A stretch of 64,000 nt of DNA, taken from Candidatus Falkowbacteria bacterium S5_I03 (GTDB lineage: Bacteria; Patescibacteriota; Patescibacteriia; Patescibacteriales; UBA12465). The notes beneath the pieces are model-generated. The model searched no databases. It was not told the origin of the DNA and saw nothing but the letters and a program-made list of their open reading frames with translations. This document shows positions 17,364 to 25,626 of the stretch, piece after piece; positions within the stretch are counted from its first letter, which is position 1, and every line of letters begins with the position of its first letter. The DNA is taken from contig JAEHGX010000001.1 of the NCBI GenBank assembly GCA_019248265.1, positions 113,639 to 177,638 of the forward strand. The letters are read 5' to 3'. The position numbers and the translations under genes were made by a program.

Positions 17364-18439
17364 AAACCTTACTTTTAACTTTAGAATTTCCGCCTTTTAA
17401 AGGCGGGGTAGCTAATTATTATGCCAATCTGGTTAAGTATTGGCCTTGGGAGGAAAAGATTGAAGTGATTAACAATAATCAAGGAGCTTTGCTTAAAAAA
17501 GGCGTTTTTGCTTGGCGCGGGGTTATCGGTAAAATTCTCCGTCGTCAAAAAAATGCCGGTTTCGATTATCTTTTAGCTGGTCATATTTTGCCATTAGGAA
17601 CGGCCGCTTATTTAGCTTCTAGAATAAAGCCTTTTAAATATGGTATTATTCTCCACGGTTTAGATTTTTCTAACAGTATTGCTTATTTTCGCAAACGTTT
17701 TTTAACCCGCTTAATCTTGGGAGGAGCCGATAAAATAATCTGCGCTAATTCCAGAGTCGCGCAGCTGGTTATTAATTTTAATCCTAGCTGGGAATTTAAA
17801 GTCAGAGTTGTTAATCCGGGCATTGAACCGCTTGCCTTATTGTCTAATTCTCAGAAAGTACAAAAATTAAGAGATAGCTTTCGTTTAGAAGACTCCTTTA
17901 CTTTGTTGACTATCGGCCGCTTAACTTTAAGGAAAGGGGTAGATGCGGTGATTAATTCTTTTTCTGATATTGAAGTCCAGCAGTTAAGACCAAAATATTT
18001 TATTATTGGTAGTGGCGAGCAAGAGAAATACTTACGGGATTTGGCCAAAAGTTCGCCGCTCTCCGATCGGATTATGTTTTTAGGAGAGTTATCCGAAGTT
18101 GATAAATGGAATTGGCTTCAGGCCTGCGACGCTTTTATTATGCCCGCGCGCGAAATAGGCGGAGATTTTGAAGGTTTTGGAATTGTTTATTTAGAAGCTA
18201 ATTTGGCGGGCAAACCGGTTATTGCCGGAAATTCGGGCGGCGTAAAAGACGCGGTTAAGCATTTAGTGAGCGGTCTTTTAGTTAATCCCAATAATCCGTC
18301 AGAAATTAAAGAGGCAATTATTAAACTGGCTAAAGATAAAGATTTGCGCCAGGAACTGGGTGCCAGAGGCAGAAGCCGCGCGCAGACGGAATTCAATTGG
18401 GATGCTCAAGCTAAAAAATTGTGTCAATTTATTAAATAA
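17360..18439 (+). CDS. Glycosyltransferase family 4
   Basis: A 359-residue GT-B fold enzyme. The N-terminal acceptor-side domain starts with LEFPPFKGGVANYYANL. The C-terminal Glycos_transf_1 domain has LLTIGRLTLRKGVDAVI and the nucleotide-sugar motif EGFGIVYLEANLAGKPVIAG, with the E(x7)E pattern of GT4 retaining enzymes. It is translationally coupled to the flippase (4-bp overlap). The sugar donor is unknown. Confidence 0.92.
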   Translation: MKTLLLTLEFPPFKGGVANYYANLVKYWPWEEKIEVINNNQGALLKKGVFAWRGVIGKILRRQKNAGFDYLLAGHILPLGTAAYLASRIKPFKYGIILHGLDFSNSIAYFRKRFLTRLILGGADKIICANSRVAQLVINFNPSWEFKVRVVNPGIEPLALLSNSQKVQKLRDSFRLEDSFTLLTIGRLTLRKGVDAVINSFSDIEVQQLRPKYFIIGSGEQEKYLRDLAKSSPLSDRIMFLGELSEVDKWNWLQACDAFIMPAREIGGDFEGFGIVYLEANLAGKPVIAGNSGGVKDAVKHLVSGLLVNPNNPSEIKEAIIKLAKDKDLRQELGARGRSRAQTEFNWDAQAKKLCQFIK

Positions 18440-18448
18440 TAAAAAATT

Positions 18449-19147
18449 ATGATTTCGGTAATTATTCCTTTATACAATCGAGAAAAAACTATCATTAAAA
18501 CTTTAAGCAGCCTGATTAATCAAACCTATCAAGACTTTGAAGTAATTATTGTTAATGATGGCTCCAGTGATAAGTCGGAAGCCCTGGTTAGCGCTTATTT
18601 GCAGAAAGCCCAAAGTAATAATCGTTTCTTTTTCTTAAATCAAGCTAATCAAGGCGCCCCCGCCGCTCGTAATCGCGGCTTTAAAGCCTCTAAGGGGGAA
18701 TTTATTGTTTTTTGCGATGCTGATGCAATTCTAGAACCGAACGCCTTGGAGATAATGCTGGATAATTTGCAGCGGCATCCGGAAGCTAGTTACGCTTATT
18801 CTTCTTTTAATTGGGGAAGAAAATTTTTTAAACTTAATGAATTTAACCCTGAGCAATTAAAGAGCGAACCATACATCCATTCGCTCTCACTGATTAGGCG
18901 GGAAGATTTTCCTGGTTCCGGCTGGGATGAGAACATCAAGAAATTCCAAGATTGGGATTTATGGTTGACGATGTTGGAGCATGGAAAAATTGGCCTTTGG
19001 ATTCCTCAAGTTTTGTTTAAAATCCTTCCGGGCGGAACCATGAGTTCTTGGCTGCCATCATTTGCGTATAAAATGTTCCCATTTTTACCGGCAGTTAAAA
19101 AATATCAAGCGGCAATGGAAATAATAAAACAGAAACATGGCCTCTAA
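18449..19147 (+). CDS. Glycosyltransferase family 2
   Basis: A 232-residue GT-A enzyme. The start MISVIIPLYNREKTIIKTL and VIIVNDGSSD are the classic GT2 nucleotide-binding motifs. NQANQGAPAARNRGFK and the metal-binding FCDADA (DxD at about residue 91) follow. The acceptor-binding region has FQDWDLWLTM, the usual (E/Q)DxxLW-like block. It overlaps the next gene by 11 bp, and is soluble or peripheral. Confidence 0.92.
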   Translation: MISVIIPLYNREKTIIKTLSSLINQTYQDFEVIIVNDGSSDKSEALVSAYLQKAQSNNRFFFLNQANQGAPAARNRGFKASKGEFIVFCDADAILEPNALEIMLDNLQRHPEASYAYSSFNWGRKFFKLNEFNPEQLKSEPYIHSLSLIRREDFPGSGWDENIKKFQDWDLWLTMLEHGKIGLWIPQVLFKILPGGTMSSWLPSFAYKMFPFLPAVKKYQAAMEIIKQKHGL

Positions 19148-19610
19148 GAAAAAAAATCTAAAATTTTTCCTGTTTGGCATTTTAGTTTTTGGAGCGCTTA
19201 TCGCGCTTATTGTTTGGGCAGTTATTAAGTGGCCGCCAGTAGCTAAGCCGGCGATAGCTGAAGTTTATCTCGGCGAACATTTAGTTAGCGTAGAAATCGC
19301 GCAGACGCCTTATCAGCTTTACCAGGGTTTAAGCAGACATCCAGAAATTTGCGCCGATTGCGGCATGCTCTTTATTTTTCCGGATTTAGATCAAAGAACC
19401 TTTGTGATGCGCGAAATGCTTTTTCCATTGGATATTGTTTTTAGCGCCCGGGGGCAAGTTGTTAAGATTTATGAAAATTTAAGACCCGAAGGCGACGACC
19501 CGCAAAATTTATATTCTAGCGAAGTTCCGGCTGATTCGGTTTTGGAAGTTAATGCCGGTCAGCTTAAAAATTGGGGAATTAAAGTTGGCGACCAATTAAT
19601 AATTAAATAA
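19137..19610 (+). CDS. DUF192 family membrane-anchored protein
   Basis: A 157-residue protein with an N-terminal TM anchor (FFLFGILVFGALIALIVWAV) followed by a DUF192 domain: YQLYQGLSRHPE, ADCGMLFIFPD, FVMREMLFPLDIVF, and a C-terminal NAGQLKNWGIKVGD. DUF192 proteins are small beta-rich extracytoplasmic proteins of unknown biochemical role. It overlaps the GT2 gene and ends 2 bp before the ligase-like gene, so it belongs to the polysaccharide operon. Confidence 0.88.
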   Translation: MASKKKNLKFFLFGILVFGALIALIVWAVIKWPPVAKPAIAEVYLGEHLVSVEIAQTPYQLYQGLSRHPEICADCGMLFIFPDLDQRTFVMREMLFPLDIVFSARGQVVKIYENLRPEGDDPQNLYSSEVPADSVLEVNAGQLKNWGIKVGDQLIIK

Positions 19611-19612
19611 AC

Positions 19613-21076
19613 ATGAATAAGCTCACGAAAAACATTTTAATTATTCTCGGCGTCCTCGGCGTTTTAGAAGCTTTGTCTTTTTTGGGATTTTTATTTCCGC
19701 CGCTTAACCAAATCGTATTTATGGCGCTTTTGGCGGCCACTATCGTTATCGCCGCCTATAATTTGGAAAATGGCCTGCTAATTGTTTTGCTGGAATTAAT
19801 CGTCGGTTCTAAAGGCTATCTTTTTTACTTACCCTATTCGGACGGGAAAATGCTATCTCTGCGTTTGGCTTTGTGGTCGGCATTAATGTTGATTTTTGTT
19901 GTTAAATTAATCGCCCAATTAGTTAAAAAGGGAACTAGGTCGGAATATTTGCTTCGTCTTAAAAAATTTATTTTCTGGCGGCCAGTCTCTGTTTTGGCTG
20001 TTTTTGTTTTTATCGGTCTACTTTCCGGTTTTGTTTATAAAAACGGCTTGGCTAATATTTTTTTAGATTTTAATGCTTGGCTGTATTTTTTGATTCTGCT
20101 GCCGGCGGCTGCGCTAGATTTAAAAATAGAGAAATTAAAAGCTGTTTTTTTGGCGGGGGCCAGTTTAGTTGCCATCAAAACCTTAATTCTTTTGGGGCTA
20201 TTTTCTAATGATTTCAGCTTTGCGCCGACACTTTATGCTTGGCTCCGGAAAACTTTGGTGGGCGAAATGACAACGGCTAGCGGCTGGAATCGGGTTTTTA
20301 TTCAATCGCAGATTTTCCCGGTAATCGCTTATTATTTTTTTCTGTTTAAAACCGCAGCCTTCAAGAATCTGGCGGAGATGTTTAGTAGAAAAAATTGGCT
20401 TATTTTTATTTTATCCTCTTTATTTTTTGCCGCTCTGCTGATTAGCTTATCGCGCAGTTTCTGGTTTGGATTTGCGGTGGTAATTATGGCCGCTTTAATT
20501 GTTATTTGGCGCGCTTATTCATTTAAACGGGCTTTCTTGGTCGGTGTTTGGCTCTTAAGCACTGCGGCCTTGGGCATGATAATGATTGTCGCCGCGACTC
20601 CTAAGCTGATTGGTAATCTTGATAATCAATTGGCGGGACGCCTGGGGAATTCCGAAGAGGCGGCTGTTGTTTCTCGTTGGTCATTGCTGCCAGAATTGTT
20701 TAAGGAAATCAAAAAGAACCCTATCTCTGGGCAAGGTTTTGGCGCCAGCCTGACTTATATTTCCAGCGATCCGCGCGTTATTCAAAACAATCCGGACGGT
20801 CGTTATACAACCTATGCTTTTGAATGGGGCTATTTAGATATTTGGTTAAAAATCGGTATTTTGGGCCTAGGAGCTTATTTATGGCTACTTTTTGTTTTAA
20901 TTAAAGCCGCGCTAATAAAAGCCAAAAAAAATCAGGGGGATTTATATCTAGGCTTGGCAGCCGCTTTGGTGTTTTTAGCCGCGCTAAATATTTTTACCCC
21001 TTATTTAAACCACCCGCTAGGTATTGGTTTTATTGTTCTTAGCTCTTGTCTAATTTGTAAAGATAGAGTATATTAA
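19613..21076 (+). CDS. O-antigen ligase/polymerase-like membrane protein
   Basis: A 487-residue polytopic protein with about 11-12 TM helices and one large loop containing GQGFGASLTYISSDPRV and a YAFEWGYLDIWLKIGILGL block, the usual Wzy_C (O-antigen ligase) arrangement near the C-terminus. It would polymerise glycan or ligate it to a carrier. It closes the operon that starts with the flippase. Wzy-type polymerase and WaaL-type ligase cannot be told apart by eye. Confidence 0.85.
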   Translation: MNKLTKNILIILGVLGVLEALSFLGFLFPPLNQIVFMALLAATIVIAAYNLENGLLIVLLELIVGSKGYLFYLPYSDGKMLSLRLALWSALMLIFVVKLIAQLVKKGTRSEYLLRLKKFIFWRPVSVLAVFVFIGLLSGFVYKNGLANIFLDFNAWLYFLILLPAAALDLKIEKLKAVFLAGASLVAIKTLILLGLFSNDFSFAPTLYAWLRKTLVGEMTTASGWNRVFIQSQIFPVIAYYFFLFKTAAFKNLAEMFSRKNWLIFILSSLFFAALLISLSRSFWFGFAVVIMAALIVIWRAYSFKRAFLVGVWLLSTAALGMIMIVAATPKLIGNLDNQLAGRLGNSEEAAVVSRWSLLPELFKEIKKNPISGQGFGASLTYISSDPRVIQNNPDGRYTTYAFEWGYLDIWLKIGILGLGAYLWLLFVLIKAALIKAKKNQGDLYLGLAAALVFLAALNIFTPYLNHPLGIGFIVLSSCLICKDRVY

Positions 21077-21105
21077 ACATAATTAATTTTAATAAATTAA
21101 AAATT

Positions 21106-21564
21106 ATGAATGAGCAGATAATCTCCCAAGAAGGGTATAACAAAATTAAAGATGAGCTTACCTATTTAACCACCACCAAGCGCAAGGAAATCGCGGAAAG
21201 AATAGAAAGAGCCAAGGAATTGGGGGACTTAAGCGAGAATGCTGAATACAGTGAAGCTAAAGACGCTCAAGCTTTAAACGAGGGCAAGGTTTTAGAGCTG
21301 ACCAATATTTTGAAAAATGTGACTATCGTCGAAAATGGCGGTCCGAGCGGTGAAGTAGTAATGGGTTCCAAAGTGACAGTGGTGAGCGATGGCAAAGAAA
21401 AACAATACACTATTGTCAGTTTTAATGAAGCCGATCCTTTAAACGGTAAAATTTCCAACGAATCTCCTTTAGGGGTTGCTTTTTTGCACCGCCACAAAGG
21501 AGAACAGGTTGAAGTAGAAACCCCGCGGGGAATTGTAAAATATAAAATTACAAAAATTGAATAA
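21106..21564 (+). CDS. greA: Transcription elongation factor GreA
   Basis: A 152-residue protein of normal length. The N-terminal coiled-coil has GYNKIKDELTYLTTTKRKEI and the tip motif GDLSENAEYSEAKDAQ, which delivers the acidic residues to the RNA polymerase active site to stimulate transcript cleavage. The C-terminal FKBP-like domain includes NESPLGVAFLHRHKGEQVEV. The stop lies 5 bp before the lysS ATG. Confidence 0.97.
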   Translation: MNEQIISQEGYNKIKDELTYLTTTKRKEIAERIERAKELGDLSENAEYSEAKDAQALNEGKVLELTNILKNVTIVENGGPSGEVVMGSKVTVVSDGKEKQYTIVSFNEADPLNGKISNESPLGVAFLHRHKGEQVEVETPRGIVKYKITKIE

Positions 21565-21571
21565 AAATTAT

Positions 21572-23083
21572 ATGTCTGCCGCTAAAAGTCAAGAACAACA
21601 ACAAGACGAATCCGGAAAAATCAGCGAGCGCGAAGAACGTTTAAAAAAATTAAGCGAGCTTAAGGCTAAGGGACTGAATCCCTATCCGGCTAAGACAATC
21701 AGAGATAAAAATACCGCTGAAGTTTTAGAGTCTTTTGATAAATTAGCCGCGGACCAGAACGTTGTTAATGTCGCCGGCCGTCTGCGCAGCGTCCGCAGCC
21801 ATGGCAATTTAACCTTTGTAGATTTAGAGGATGAAAGCGGACGTTTGCAAATCGCTTTGTCTAAGAAAGAATTGGGCGATGAGGGCTATAAAAATTTTGT
21901 AAAACTAATTGATAACGGTGATTTTATTCAAGTTGCCGGTGTCGCTTTTTTAACACACAAAGGTGAACAGAGCCTGATGGCCAAGAGTTGGAATATTTTA
22001 ACTAAAGCTTTAAGACCGATTCCCGATGCTTGGTATGGTTTGAAAGATGATGATGACCGGTATCGCAAACGTTATTTAGATTTAATTTTATCTCCGGAAA
22101 CACGGGAGATGTTTCGTAAGAAAGCAAAGTTTTGGGAAGTGACCAGAAATTTTTTGAAGGCGCGCGGTTTTTTTGAAATTGAAACCCCGACCTTAGAAAC
22201 AACCACTGGCGGCGCTGAAGCCAATCCTTTTAAGACTCATCATGATGATTATGATTTGGATGTGTTCTTGCGCATCTCTGTCGGCGAACTTTGGCAGAAG
22301 CGTTTAATGGCCGCCGGCTATGAAAAAACTTTTGAAATTGGACGCGTTTATCGCAATGAAGGTTCCAGCCCTGACCATTTGCAGGAATTTACCAACATGG
22401 AATTTTATATGGCTTATGCCGATTATGAAGTTGGGATGAAAGTCGTTCAAGATTTATATCAAGAGATTGCGCTTAAAGTTTTTGGTAAAACAAAATTTAC
22501 GACTAAAGGAATGGAATATGACTTAGCCGGTGATTGGGCGCGTTTGGATTATCGGGCAGAAGTTTTACGCCAGACGGGAATTGACGTTTTAAAAGCAACG
22601 GAAGCGGAAATGAAAGCTAAGTTGGAAGAATTGCAAGTTAAATATGAAGGCGATAATCGTGAACGTTTGACCGATACTCTTTGGAAATATTGCCGTAAGA
22701 CAATTGCCGGTCCGGTATTTTTAATCAATCACCCAAAATTAGTTTCACCTTTATCTAAAGCCAAGACTGACAACCCGGAATTAACCGAACGCTTTCAAAT
22801 TATTATTGCCGGCAGTGAAATGGGGAATGGCTTTTCCGAATTAAACGACCCGGTTGACCAATATAATCGCTTTGCTTTGCAACAGAAATTAATTGATCGG
22901 GGTGATAAGGAGGCAATGATGCCTGATTGGGAGTTTGTGGAGATGCTGGAATATGGCATGCCGCCAACTTGCGGTTTTGGTTTCGGTGAACGCTTGTTTG
23001 CTTTTATGATGGATAAGCCAATTAGGGAAACAACTTTGTTTCCGCTGATGCGGCCGAAAATAGAAGCTGAAGATATTAAATAA
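21572..23083 (+). CDS. lysS: Lysyl-tRNA synthetase, class II
   Basis: A 503-residue enzyme using the ATG at 21572. A TTG 15 bp upstream lies inside greA and is less likely. The N-terminal OB fold (VNVAGRLRSVRSHGNLTFVD) binds the anticodon. Class II motifs are visible: motif 2 FEIGRVYRNEGSSPDHLQEF at about residues 255-274, and motif 3 near the end (GFGFGERLFAFMM). It charges tRNA-Lys. Motif 3 reads GERL where the usual lysyl signature is GxDR. That is a slight departure but the family is clear. Confidence 0.95.
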   Translation: MSAAKSQEQQQDESGKISEREERLKKLSELKAKGLNPYPAKTIRDKNTAEVLESFDKLAADQNVVNVAGRLRSVRSHGNLTFVDLEDESGRLQIALSKKELGDEGYKNFVKLIDNGDFIQVAGVAFLTHKGEQSLMAKSWNILTKALRPIPDAWYGLKDDDDRYRKRYLDLILSPETREMFRKKAKFWEVTRNFLKARGFFEIETPTLETTTGGAEANPFKTHHDDYDLDVFLRISVGELWQKRLMAAGYEKTFEIGRVYRNEGSSPDHLQEFTNMEFYMAYADYEVGMKVVQDLYQEIALKVFGKTKFTTKGMEYDLAGDWARLDYRAEVLRQTGIDVLKATEAEMKAKLEELQVKYEGDNRERLTDTLWKYCRKTIAGPVFLINHPKLVSPLSKAKTDNPELTERFQIIIAGSEMGNGFSELNDPVDQYNRFALQQKLIDRGDKEAMMPDWEFVEMLEYGMPPTCGFGFGERLFAFMMDKPIRETTLFPLMRPKIEAEDIK

Positions 23084-23084
23084 A

Positions 23085-23540
23085 ATGCGTCTTTGGAGCT
23101 TATCCCCTAAATATTTAGATCGACAAGGACTTTTAGCCGTTTGGCGGGAAGCTCTTTTAGCCAAAAAAGTTTTAGAAGGGAAGACTAAGGGTTATAGAAA
23201 CCATCCGCAACTGGAACGATTTAAGGAACAGCAATATCCGCTTGACCACCTTAATTTTTACCTTCAGGGAATTTATGAGGAAGCGCTTAGTCGTGGCTAT
23301 AAATTTGAAAAGGAAAAAATCGGGCTCTTGAAAAAAAATATAGAAAAGATTAAAGTAAGCACGGGTCAGATTAAATATGAATTTGAGCATTTACTGAAAA
23401 AGTTGGAAGTGCGAGATGCTAAGAGATTCACCGAGCTAAAAAAAATATTAGAGCTGGAAGTACACTCATTATTTAAAGTTGAGATTGGCTCGGTGGCGAC
23501 TTGGGAGAAGGTTATTAAAAAGTTAAAAGAAATTAAATAA
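23085..23540 (+). CDS. Pyrimidine dimer DNA glycosylase, T4 endonuclease V type
   Basis: A 151-residue protein with the Pyr_excise family layout: MRLWSLSPKYLDRQGL, VWREALLAKKVL, YRNHPQLERFKEQ and DHLNFYLQGIYEEALSRGY. In T4 endonuclease V the catalytic glutamate lies in a helix reading RE, and WREALL here supplies the matching Arg-Glu pair at about residues 21-22. The N-terminal amine is the nucleophile in that family. It would cut DNA at UV-induced cyclobutane dimers. The start is 1 bp after lysS. The C-terminal third is an extra coiled region. Confidence 0.8.
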   Translation: MRLWSLSPKYLDRQGLLAVWREALLAKKVLEGKTKGYRNHPQLERFKEQQYPLDHLNFYLQGIYEEALSRGYKFEKEKIGLLKKNIEKIKVSTGQIKYEFEHLLKKLEVRDAKRFTELKKILELEVHSLFKVEIGSVATWEKVIKKLKEIK

Positions 23541-23545
23541 GATAT

Positions 23546-23616
23546 TCGGGGATCGTCTAACGGTAGGACTCCAGGTTCTGGTCCTGGCTATTGGGGTTCG
23601 AATCCCTATCCCCGAG
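23546..23616 (+). tRNA. tRNA-Gln (anticodon CUG)
   Basis: Acceptor UCGGGGA pairs with UCCCCGA, the D-arm has UCUAACGGUAGGA, the anticodon stem CCAGG/CCUGG encloses UUCUGGU (anticodon CUG), and the T-arm has GGGGUUCGAAUCCC. The discriminator is G and CCA is not encoded (GCAAAA follows). Its last 18 bases, plus CA, recur at 23820-23838. Confidence 0.95.
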
Positions 23617-23624
23617 CAAAAGAA

Positions 23625-23655
23625 AAAAGAAGGAATTAATTCCTTCTTTTTTCTT
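23625..23655 (+). terminator. Terminator after tRNA-Gln
   Basis: AAAAAAGAAGGAATT-AATTCCTTCTTTTTT is a perfect palindrome followed by T, 9 bp after the tRNA. Confidence 0.8.
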
Positions 23656-23838
23656 TGTGTTTGGAAAAGATGGGGATTCGAACAGGTTGGAAGCGAGACG
23701 CGAATTGAGGCGGAAGCCGAAATGAGCGGGCGAGCGTCGAACGAAGCTCCGGGGGAGCTTCGGGCGTCAACCCAGGACAAGTGAGCTTGGCGCAATTCCG
23801 GCGCCAAGCGAGCGCGATAAATCCCTATCCCCGAGCAG
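23656..23838 (+). repeat. GC-rich insert bounded by a duplicated tRNA-Gln 3' end
   Basis: About 180 bp, GC-richer than its surroundings, with two strong inverted repeats (GAAGCTCC/GGAGCTTC at about 23750 and TTGGCGC/GCGCCAA at about 23790). It ends with an exact copy of the last bases of tRNA-Gln (AATCCCTATCCCCGAGCA, 23821-23838). A near copy of tRNA T-arm sequence (GGGGATTCGAA) also starts it. It looks like the scar or remnant of an element that used the tRNA 3' end as its attachment site. No ORF is credible here. Confidence 0.6.
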
Positions 23839-23843
23839 TATTG

Positions 23844-23875
23844 ACAAAATAGCACTATATGTGCTATTTTTGTTT
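23844..23875 (+). terminator. Hairpin element H1
   Basis: AAAATAGCAC-TATAT-GTGCTATTTT with a T-rich tail, preceded by TTGACA at 23841-23846. It can be read as a terminator or as a promoter whose spacer is an inverted repeat. Similar elements occur at 24227, 25563 and 27491. Confidence 0.5.
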
Positions 23876-23899
23876 TATACATTAACAATATAGATAGTT

Positions 23900-24118
23900 A
23901 TGAAAAGAAAAAAATTTTGGAAATTATTTTGCGTTATGGGATTTATAGGAATCTCAACCGGCTTGTTTTCTATTTTATGTTGTTCAGTTAGCCCTTTTGA
24001 ACAGTATAATACAATGAGCGCGGGAAACGCTTTTCTCATGGGGTATCTACCTTGTCAGTTTATTTACGTCCCATTTTATTTTGCCATTAAAAAATCTAAT
24101 CTCAAAACAATCGCTTAA
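23900..24118 (+). CDS. Small two-TM membrane protein
   Basis: A 72-residue ORF: a basic start MKRKKFWKLF, a TM segment with VMGFIGISTGLFSILCC, a short loop, and a second hydrophobic segment GNAFLMGYLPCQFIYVPFYF, with a basic end. No family is recognised. It stands alone between hairpin element H1 and a strong terminator, in the accessory strip behind tRNA-Gln. Confidence 0.55.
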   Translation: MKRKKFWKLFCVMGFIGISTGLFSILCCSVSPFEQYNTMSAGNAFLMGYLPCQFIYVPFYFAIKKSNLKTIA

Positions 24119-24142
24119 TGTAATTGAGAAAAGATTTTTGTT

Positions 24143-24178
24143 TAAAGCCAACGCTTCTTTTGATCTGTTGGCTTTTTT
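24143..24178 (+). terminator. Terminator after 23900-24118
   Basis: AAAGCCAAC and GTTGGCTTT enclose a 14-nt loop and run into TTTTTTATTTTTTT. Confidence 0.8.
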
Positions 24179-24226
24179 ATTTTTTTAACACCATTCCAAT
24201 TATATCCAAGTCTCCGAGCAAGTTTA

Positions 24227-24254
24227 CAAGAATACTGCTTTCGTGGTATTTTTG
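24227..24254 (+). terminator. Hairpin element H2
   Basis: CAAGAATACTGC and GTGGTATTTTTG pair along 12 bp when G-U pairs are allowed, with loop TTTC. That points to a structure formed in RNA. It lies 33 bp upstream of the zinc-ribbon gene. Confidence 0.45.
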
Positions 24255-24286
24255 TAATATGCATATCATTAAAATAATTTAAAAAT

Positions 24287-24592
24287 ATGAAAAATTGTAT
24301 CACTTGCGGCATGCCGCTAGAAAAGAAAGAGGATTTTGCACTAGGCGATGAAAACGCCAAATTTTGTGCTTATTGTGTTAATCCGGACGGGAGCGTAAAA
24401 TCCGGCGAAGAAATTTTTAATGGCGGAGTTCAGTTTTTTTTGAGCGTCTTGGGCGGTGACAAAAGTTTTGCCGAAAAGATAACCAGGAAGAACATGAGCC
24501 AGCTTCCTTATTGGCAGGAGCATAGTTTTGAATCTCTCCATGGCGACATGGCTACGGATGAAGAATTCCAAGCGGCGATGGCTAGATTGTAA
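24287..24592 (+). CDS. Zinc-ribbon domain protein
   Basis: A 101-residue protein. The N-terminal CITCGMPLEKKEDF and FCAYCVNPDGSV form a CxxC...CxxC zinc ribbon of the Zn_ribbon_2 type, which in many small bacterial proteins reads CxSCGMPL...YCxxC. The C-terminal half (about residues 50-101) is helical and acidic. It is a cytoplasmic protein, possibly metal-binding or regulatory, with no defined pathway. It sits alone in the accessory strip. Confidence 0.8.
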   Translation: MKNCITCGMPLEKKEDFALGDENAKFCAYCVNPDGSVKSGEEIFNGGVQFFLSVLGGDKSFAEKITRKNMSQLPYWQEHSFESLHGDMATDEEFQAAMARL

Positions 24593-24637
24593 ATTTAATT
24601 AAATAAAGTATTATTTGAAATGATTAATTAAAAAACG

Positions 24638-25507
24638 ATGCAAAAAATAAACAATAAACTTAAATTATTTTCTTTAGGAATATTGGCCGTTCTTATTTTG
24701 ATTATTATATTTTTTGTTATAAGCAATTTATTGCAAAAAAGGGAAGTCAAAAATAATAGCGAGGAAATAACTTTAGCGGAGATTCAAAAAAAGTATGAAG
24801 AGATAAACGAGAAATTATTTGTTGTTTCCGGGGAGTTTGCCTGCTTGCCCTTAAAAGATGAAAATATACCGCATAACGATTTGTGCGTATTTGGCATTAA
24901 AAATAGTAATAACGATTATTATCGTCTGCAAGTGCCTAGCGATGAAGACAGCAACATGATTAGTAGAATAAGAAAGGGGCAAAAGATAGAAATCAGCGGG
25001 GAGCTGATTAATGAAGAAAGCGAAATTTATAAAACTTTAGGCGCAATTAAGGTTGTGGGAGTTAAGTATTTGCAAACAGACGAGAAAGATCTGGCATCAA
25101 ACTTACCGGATAGTTTTAAGGCTAATTATATTTCATTTCAAAATTACGGCTCAAACATATTTAAAGCCGAAGAATATCCAAAATTAGAGTTCTGGGTAGA
25201 AAATGGTGAAATAGAGTGTAACGAAACTCCGTCAGAATCTAGTTTGCCCCTTCGAATAAGTAAAAGGGAAATAAGCGGGCGGAAGTATTGTATAGGTGCT
25301 TCCAGCGAAGGAGCAGCGGGGTCTGTCTATACGCAATATGCCTACACCACAGTAATCGGAGATAATGTTTATTCGGTGCGATTTGTTGCTCGTTACCCCA
25401 ACTGCGACAATTATCCGGATAATGAGAGAGCGCAATGTAAAACAGAAAGAGAGACTTTTAATCTAGATAATTTAGTTGATTCGGAAGTTGGACGAATAAG
25501 CAATTAA
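24638..25507 (+). CDS. Membrane-anchored extracytoplasmic protein, unknown function
   Basis: A 289-residue protein. One N-terminal TM segment (FSLGILAVLILIIIFFVISNLL, residues 11-32) acts as signal anchor. A soluble domain with four or five cysteines outside follows (ACLPLKDENIPHNDLCVFG, then IECNETPSE and PNCDNYPD). The middle could be an OB-like small beta domain (KGQKIEISGELINEE). I do not recognise a family. It is preceded by an AT-rich gap with no obvious promoter. Confidence 0.7.
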   Translation: MQKINNKLKLFSLGILAVLILIIIFFVISNLLQKREVKNNSEEITLAEIQKKYEEINEKLFVVSGEFACLPLKDENIPHNDLCVFGIKNSNNDYYRLQVPSDEDSNMISRIRKGQKIEISGELINEESEIYKTLGAIKVVGVKYLQTDEKDLASNLPDSFKANYISFQNYGSNIFKAEEYPKLEFWVENGEIECNETPSESSLPLRISKREISGRKYCIGASSEGAAGSVYTQYAYTTVIGDNVYSVRFVARYPNCDNYPDNERAQCKTERETFNLDNLVDSEVGRISN

Positions 25508-25562
25508 GGTTTAGATTTTATTTATTATTAGTCACGCTATTTCGAACTTTATCGCAAATAGA

Positions 25563-25590
25563 CAAAAATACCATTTCCGTGATATTTTTG
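25563..25590 (+). terminator. Hairpin element H3
   Basis: CAAAAATACCA and TGATATTTTTG form an 11-bp stem with one G-U pair. It follows the 24638-25507 gene by 55 bp and precedes the antiporter gene by 36 bp. Confidence 0.5.
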
Positions 25591-25626
25591 TTATATAAAT
25601 CTAAAAACAGTTAATCTTAAATAATC

